Positions 60,322-64,000 of a stretch of 64,000 nt of DNA are shown here, one piece after another; the first letter of the stretch is position 1, and each line of letters begins with the position of its first letter. The notes under the pieces were generated by a model, which did no database searches, was not told the origin of the DNA, and saw only the letters and a program-made list of their open reading frames with translations. Source of the stretch: Actinomadura barringtoniae. Its GTDB lineage: Bacteria; Actinomycetota; Actinomycetes; Streptosporangiales; Streptosporangiaceae. The translations under genes and the position numbers were made by a program. Location: the NCBI RefSeq assembly GCF_017573505.1, contig NZ_JAGEOJ010000018.1, positions 62,001 through 126,000 on the forward strand, read 5' to 3'.

Positions 60322-61316
60322 TGCTGCTCGACCCCGGCATGGACCTGACTCTGCGGCCCATGCGCTACCCCGACTTCTACGAGCGCTACCGCGCCGCGAT
60401 CCGCAACACCTGGACGGTCGAGGAGGTGGACCTGGCCTCTGACCTGTCCGACCTGGCGCGCCTCACCCCTGCCGAGGTGCACCTGGTCAACCGCCTCGTG
60501 GCGTTCTTCGCGACCGGCGACTCGATCGTGGCCAACAACCTCGTGCTCAACCTCTACAAGCACGTCAACGCGCCCGAAGCCCGCCTCTATCTCTCCCGCC
60601 AGCTGTTCGAGGAGGCCGTGCACGTCCAGTTCTACTTGACCCTCCTCGACACCTACCTGCCCGACAACGACGAGCGCGCCAAGGCGTTCGCCGCGATCGA
60701 GCACATCCCGTCGATTCGGGCCAAGGCCGAGTTCTGCTTCCGCTGGATCGGCACCATCGACAAGCTGGACGAGCTCCACACCGCCGCCGACCGCCGCGCC
60801 TTCCTGCTCAACCTGATCTGCTTCGCGGCGTGCATCGAGGGCCTCTTCTTCTACGGCGCGTTCGCCTACGTCTACTGGCTGCGCTCCCGAGGGCTGCTGA
60901 ACGGTCTGGCCTCCGGCACCAACTGGGTCTTCCGCGACGAGTCGATGCACATGGAGTTCGCCTTCTCAGTCGTCGACACGGTCCGTTCAGAAGAACCCGA
61001 GCTCTTCGACGAAGCCATGACCAGGGACGTCACCCGCATGCTCGAAGAGGCGGTCGAAGCCGAAATGGCCTTCGCCGTCGACCTCTGCGGGGACGGCCTG
61101 CCCGGCATGAGCGCCGGCGACATGCGCGCCTACCTGGAGTACGTAGCCGACCAGCGCCTCACCCGCCTCGGTCTCCCTCCTCGCTACGGCACCGCGAACC
61201 CGTTCGCGTTCATGGAGCTGCAGGACGTCCAGGAGCTGTCCAACTTCTTCGAGCGCCGCGTCTCGGCGTACCAGATCGGCGTCGAAGGAAGGGTCGCGTT
61301 CGACGAGGCCTTCTGA
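60321..61316 (+). CDS. nrdB: Ribonucleoside-diphosphate reductase class I, beta subunit
   Basis: A 331-residue ferritin-like diiron protein. Metal-ligand segments are WTVEEVDLASDL, RQLFEEAVHVQFY, and CIEGLFFYGAFAYVYWL followed by FRDESMHMEFAF. The C-terminal tail ends in Val-Ala-Phe-Asp-Glu-Ala-Phe, of the type that docks on NrdA. It generates and stores the tyrosyl (or metal-based) radical needed by the alpha subunit. ATG 60321 overlaps the nrdA stop. In Streptomyces a regulator gene nrdS follows; none is present here. Confidence 0.92.
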   Translation: MLLDPGMDLTLRPMRYPDFYERYRAAIRNTWTVEEVDLASDLSDLARLTPAEVHLVNRLVAFFATGDSIVANNLVLNLYKHVNAPEARLYLSRQLFEEAVHVQFYLTLLDTYLPDNDERAKAFAAIEHIPSIRAKAEFCFRWIGTIDKLDELHTAADRRAFLLNLICFAACIEGLFFYGAFAYVYWLRSRGLLNGLASGTNWVFRDESMHMEFAFSVVDTVRSEEPELFDEAMTRDVTRMLEEAVEAEMAFAVDLCGDGLPGMSAGDMRAYLEYVADQRLTRLGLPPRYGTANPFAFMELQDVQELSNFFERRVSAYQIGVEGRVAFDEAF

Positions 61317-61382
61317 TCGTCCGGAACGGTGTGCAGAGGCTGCCCGTTGTACCTGGTGAGACGACCGAGAGAGAGGAACCCC

Positions 61383-61532
61383 GTGGCTTCGCTCAGCGAC
61401 CGCCTCAAGAAGCTCACCGACAGCCCCAAGGCGCAGAAGGCCAAGGCCAAGGCCGAGGAGATGGCCCGCGACCCCAAGAACCAGGAGAAGGTGCGCGGCC
61501 TCCTGAACAAGGTCAACAAAAAGAAGAAGTAG
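61383..61532 (+). CDS. Small lysine-rich protein (49 residues)
   Basis: GTG 61383 behind AGAGAGGA. The protein reads MASLSDRLKKLTDSPKAQKAKAKAEEM and ends RGLLNKVNKKKK, giving about one third Lys/Arg, no Cys, and two amphipathic helices. The strong terminator 14 bases after the stop supports it as the last gene of the nrdAB transcription unit or an independent small gene. Nucleic-acid or ribosome binding is possible; similar short lysine-rich proteins are annotated only as hypothetical. Confidence 0.7.
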   Translation: MASLSDRLKKLTDSPKAQKAKAKAEEMARDPKNQEKVRGLLNKVNKKKK

Positions 61533-61545
61533 TAGCGGCCTAACG

Positions 61546-61584
61546 AGAGAGGGCGGGTGGCCCTGACCACCCGCCCTCTCTTTA
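61546..61584 (+). terminator. Rho-independent terminator
   Basis: Fifteen-bp stem (61546-61560 with 61567-61581; left arm AGAGAGGGCGGGTGG), six-base loop, followed by TTTAT. Ends the nrdAB/small-protein unit and isolates sodF. Confidence 0.88.
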
Positions 61585-61600
61585 TGCCTGCTAGACGCAA

Positions 61601-61617
61601 CTGCAAGTCATTTGCAA
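61601..61617. promoter_or_regulatory. Nur box (nickel-responsive operator)
   Basis: CTGCAA-GTCAT-TTGCAA: the tTGCaa-N5-ttGCAA pattern of Streptomyces Nur, here 12 bp before the sodF ATG. A GCAATAGT in the same element can act as -10, so transcripts would be nearly leaderless and a bound Nur would block them. Confidence 0.75.
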
Positions 61618-61628
61618 TAGTGGGGATC

Positions 61629-62231
61629 ATGTCGAACTACTCGCTGCCCGACCTGCCCTACGACTACGCGGCACTGGAGCCGGCGATCACCGGAGAGATC
61701 CTCGAGCTCCACCACGCCAAGCACCACGCCGCCTACGTCAAGGGCGCCAACGACACCTTGGAGAGACTCGCCGAGGCGCGCGACAAGGAGCAGTTCGGCG
61801 GTCTGGTCGGCCTGGAGAAGACCTTCGCGTTCAACCTCTCCGGCCACGTGCTGCACTCGATCTTCTGGGAGAACCTCTCCCCGGACGGCGGCGACCGCCC
61901 CGACGGCGACCTCTCCGCCGCGATCGACGAGCACTTCGGTTCGTTCGAGGCCTTCCAAAAGCAGCTCTTCAGCGCCACATCCCTAGTCCAGGGCTCCGGC
62001 TGGGGCGTCCTGGCCTGGGAGCCCCTGGGCAAGCGCCTGGTCGTCGAGCAGATCTACGACCACCACGGCAACGTAGGGATGAACAGCACCCCGCTCCTGG
62101 TCTTCGACGCCTGGGAGCACGCGTACTACCTGCAGTACCGCAACGTGCGCCCGGACTACGTCCAGAAGCTCTGGTCCCTGGTCAACTGGACCGACGTCAA
62201 CACACGCTTCAACAAGGCCCGCGCCGCCTAA
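61629..62231 (+). CDS. sodF: Superoxide dismutase, Fe/Mn family
   Basis: A 200-residue SOD: YDYAALEPAITGEILELHHAKHHAAYVKG (first His ligand), GLEKTFAFNLSGHVLHSIFWENLSP (second His), and DAWEHAYYLQYRNVRPDYV (Asp and His ligands). The GSGWGVLAW segment has Gly-Ser rather than the Gln of Mn enzymes at that loop, so iron is plausible but not proved by sequence. The Nur box upstream supports SodF: with nickel available the nickel SOD is used and sodF is repressed. Confidence 0.92.
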   Translation: MSNYSLPDLPYDYAALEPAITGEILELHHAKHHAAYVKGANDTLERLAEARDKEQFGGLVGLEKTFAFNLSGHVLHSIFWENLSPDGGDRPDGDLSAAIDEHFGSFEAFQKQLFSATSLVQGSGWGVLAWEPLGKRLVVEQIYDHHGNVGMNSTPLLVFDAWEHAYYLQYRNVRPDYVQKLWSLVNWTDVNTRFNKARAA

Positions 62232-62235
62232 GAAC

Positions 62236-62300
62236 GTGCGGCGCCCGCCAGGCCGGGATCGTGCTCAGAACCTTTCCTCGTGGCCCGGCGGGCGCCGCAC
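62236..62300. terminator. Bidirectional hairpin between sodF and the DUF6879-like gene
   Basis: Fourteen-bp perfect arms GTGCGGCGCCCGCC (62236-62249) and its complement (62287-62300) with a 37-base loop. The right arm lies inside the 3' end of the converging gene, so that gene's C-terminal codons double as terminator. Confidence 0.7.
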
Positions 62301-62798
62301 CCCGCGGTACTCCCCGTTCGGTACGGCCAGTTCCCAGGCCCGCTCAAACGCGTCACTCAGCGCCGCGACGACCTCAGGATCACGCGTGACCTGCGCGTCC
62401 ACATACTCATCGTCGCCGTCCAAAACGTTGAAGATGGCGCACTCGTCAAGGACGAAAAAGTCGTTGCCAGGCAGCAGCAAAGCCGAGGTGAGACGCCTGG
62501 GAAGCCAACGCAGCCGCTCGTGCACGCTGGCGATATCCACCGCCATCCGCTGATACTCCGACAACGGCTCCGACACCACACGCACTCGCCGGAACGGATA
62601 CCCGTCCGCCTCATGCTTCTTCAGACTCTCGGTATGGGCCGAGGTCGCCTCCCGCACGACGCCCTGATCACCCGAACGCCAAGCGTTCAACAGCCCTGAG
62701 TCGACGCTGTAGCGATCGCGCATCTCGACCTTACGAACCTCCTGCGGATCGCCCGTCCAAAGCAACTCGCTCCGCTGCTGGCGAGAGATCGATTCCAT
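62265..62798 (-). CDS. DUF6879-like protein, copy A
   Basis: A 177-residue protein from ATG 62798 (GAGGGAG upstream). It shares with copy B the start MESIS, the FRRVRVVSEPLSEYQRMAV block, LRWLPRRL, LLPGNDFFVLDE, FNVLDGDDE, RDPEVV and AWELAVP. These blocks are typical of DUF6879, small cytoplasmic actinobacterial proteins found beside XRE regulators and DUF397 proteins, with no known biochemical role. A C-terminal Arg/Pro-rich tail is unique to this copy. Confidence 0.75.
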   Translation of the reverse strand: MESISRQQRSELLWTGDPQEVRKVEMRDRYSVDSGLLNAWRSGDQGVVREATSAHTESLKKHEADGYPFRRVRVVSEPLSEYQRMAVDIASVHERLRWLPRRLTSALLLPGNDFFVLDECAIFNVLDGDDEYVDAQVTRDPEVVAALSDAFERAWELAVPNGEYRGVRRPPGHEERF

Positions 62799-62829
62799 GC
62801 GCTCCCTCTCGTGGAACGGTGTGAACGGC

Positions 62830-63345
62830 CTAGCGGGCCCGTTGATACTCGTAGTGCGGTACGGCCAGCTCCCAGGCAGCCTCGAAGGCGTTGATGCAGA
62901 ACTTCACGACCTCGGGATCGCGGCTGTACTGGGGTTGGGACTTGTCGTCGTTGCCGTTCAGTACGTTGAACATGGCAGCTGTGCCGTCCATGACGAACGC
63001 GTCGTTGCCGGGCAGTGGAACGGCAGACACCAGGCGCCTTGGCAGCCACCGCAACTGCTCGCCCTCATCGACGGCCAGCCCGCTGAACCGAACCGCCATC
63101 TGCTGATAGTCCGAAAGAGGCTCGGACACCACCCGGACCCTGCGGAACGTCTGACCATGGGCGGTCATGGATGCCATCGATTCGGCCCATTCCGCGTAGC
63201 TGGCTTCCACCGTGTCGAGGTCCCCTGCGAGCCAGGCTTTGAGGTCATCGCCGTCCATGCCGTAGTTGTCACGCAGCTCCAGCTTCATCAGGTCGCGCGT
63301 GGCGTCAAGCAGCTCGCGCCTGCGCTGGATGGAGATCGACTCCAT
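62830..63345 (-). CDS. DUF6879-like protein, copy B
   Basis: A 171-residue paralogue of copy A from ATG 63345, chosen because GAAGGAG sits just upstream; an ATG at 63360 overlapping the previous stop is an alternative. FRRVRVVSEPLSDYQQMAV, LRWLPRRLVSAVPLPGNDAFVMD and AWELAVPHYEYQ align with copy A. The two copies differ mainly in the first 60 residues and the tail, so the pair could recognise different partners. Confidence 0.75.
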   Translation of the reverse strand: MESISIQRRRELLDATRDLMKLELRDNYGMDGDDLKAWLAGDLDTVEASYAEWAESMASMTAHGQTFRRVRVVSEPLSDYQQMAVRFSGLAVDEGEQLRWLPRRLVSAVPLPGNDAFVMDGTAAMFNVLNGNDDKSQPQYSRDPEVVKFCINAFEAAWELAVPHYEYQRAR

Positions 63346-63359
63346 GGTGCTCCTTCGCA

Positions 63360-63764
63360 TCAGTGGCATTTCTGGGCGGTGGATACGACAGCGGTGTGCA
63401 GGTGGACCGAGCCGCCGCTGATCCACTCGCCCCAGCAGACGTCGCTGCCTGACTGAAGATCGTGAAGGGCCTGGTCGTACGGCCGATCGTTGTTGAAGAA
63501 GCCGGTGCCACGCCACTGACCACGGAGCCACTCAACGGCGTCTCCAGGGCCCTTCGGTGTGAGCATCAGGGCACTTTGTGGCTTCTTTAGCCAGTCCCTA
63601 ATGACTTTCGGCGCCGCCGGCGACCGCAGGTCTCGTCGCTCGGCTTCATTGCCGTACGTGCTCCCGTCCATGCGGGACAGGTAGCAGTGCCAGTGCAGCT
63701 CCCGCTGCTTCCAGACGTCCGGCGCCTCCTTCAGGTGCGCGTCGTAGTCGAAGTCCGGAATCAC
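63360..63764 (-). CDS. Unknown protein in the DUF397/DUF6879 operon
   Basis: A 134-residue protein from GTG 63764, which overlaps the DUF397 stop (GTGA). It is rich in Trp (five or six) and His, with segments VIPDFDYDAHLKEAPDVWKQ, GPGDAVEWLRGQW and DLQSGSDVCWGEW. No family recognised. No signal peptide or membrane helix. Confidence 0.65.
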   Translation of the reverse strand: MIPDFDYDAHLKEAPDVWKQRELHWHCYLSRMDGSTYGNEAERRDLRSPAAPKVIRDWLKKPQSALMLTPKGPGDAVEWLRGQWRGTGFFNNDRPYDQALHDLQSGSDVCWGEWISGGSVHLHTAVVSTAQKCH

Positions 63765-63961
63765 ACCGGTATCCCTGCGACCGTCGGAAGGTCGAACTCG
63801 CCGGTCTTCACTCCGGCGATGAAGTCCGACCACTCCTGGTGGTCGAAGACCGACGTGCCGCCCCTCTCGTCAGTGACGACGACGGCCTCCCGAACGATCG
63901 CGACGTTGACGCAGCCACACGTCTCCTGCTGGCCGTCACACCTGCTGGACCTTCTGAACAC
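63761..63961 (-). CDS. DUF397-domain protein
   Basis: A 66-residue protein from GTG 63961 with GAGGAG upstream. It has the family pattern RRSSRCDG..CGCVNVAIV, VTDERGGTSVFDHQEWSDFIAGVKTGEFDL. DUF397 proteins are encoded next to XRE-family HTH regulators across actinomycetes (for example the WhiJ/AbaA-type loci) and act with them; that regulator is probably just beyond the right edge of this window. Confidence 0.88.
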   Translation of the reverse strand: MFRRSSRCDGQQETCGCVNVAIVREAVVVTDERGGTSVFDHQEWSDFIAGVKTGEFDLPTVAGIPV

Positions 63962-64000
63962 GGGATCTCCTCAGGGATGGGACCCCGGCCGGGCCGGACA

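Overview
The window comes from the chromosome of a high-GC actinomycete. Signs of this are very strong third-position G+C bias, frequent GTG/TTG starts, a mycothiol-conjugate amidase, a Nur-type box in front of an Fe superoxide dismutase, a cobalamin riboswitch in front of a class I ribonucleotide reductase, and DUF397/DUF6879-type genes at the right edge. A Streptosporangiales relative such as Actinomadura is my best guess, from gene style only. No tRNA, rRNA, insertion sequence, integrase, phage gene or CRISPR array was seen.

Layout. 0-8.7 kb: acyl-CoA metabolism. An SCPx-like thiolase is divergent from an acyl-CoA synthetase, MaoC hydratase and SDR dehydrogenase, followed by a SigE-like ECF sigma factor, a secreted phytase-like esterase and a second, paralogous acyl-CoA synthetase. 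Two copies of a 28-bp operator-like motif tie the first part together. 8.7-19.8 kb: a GT4 glycosyltransferase divergent from a PIG-L deacetylase/YbhN-type membrane protein pair, a receptor-like Ser/Thr kinase, a short Rho factor, a PEP-synthase-like protein, an enoyl-CoA hydratase and a coiled-coil membrane protein. 19.9-27.4 kb: a small regulator/membrane-protein pair divergent from an organomercurial-lyase-like gene, with twin palindromic operators between them; a LuxR-type two-component system; an MMPL transporter; and a tandem pair of secreted RTX-like proteins.

27.5-32.4 kb: a DHA2 drug exporter, mycothiol conjugate amidase (mca), a 2-TM SLATT-like protein, a small secreted SH3-like protein and a polysaccharide deacetylase. 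32.5-39.1 kb: a compact D-amino-acid catabolic locus. A sugar-kinase/IclR/RidA operon is divergent from a D-serine-dehydratase-like PLP enzyme, a D-aminoacylase and a GntP permease, with TGCAA half-sites between them. Import, deacylation, deamination and clean-up of the reactive enamine by RidA form a coherent pathway. 39.1-45.8 kb: a TetR/MFS pair, a GAF-LuxR regulator and two more AMP-forming acyl-CoA ligases. 45.9-51.8 kb: a large zinc-ribbon membrane protein, a stand-alone LigD-type polymerase and, divergent from it, a membrane-anchored NACHT NTPase with an outward-facing C-terminal domain.

51.8-57.5 kb: a monooxygenase-globin fusion; a LysR/cysteine dioxygenase/YeiH sulfur module with nested palindromes in its control region; and a CopC/YcnI copper-handling cluster. 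57.5-62.3 kb: nrdAB preceded by two NrdR-like boxes and a cobalamin riboswitch, a small lysine-rich protein, and sodF under a Nur-like box. 62.3-64 kb: two DUF6879-like paralogues, an unknown gene and a DUF397 gene, translationally coupled and running off the window.
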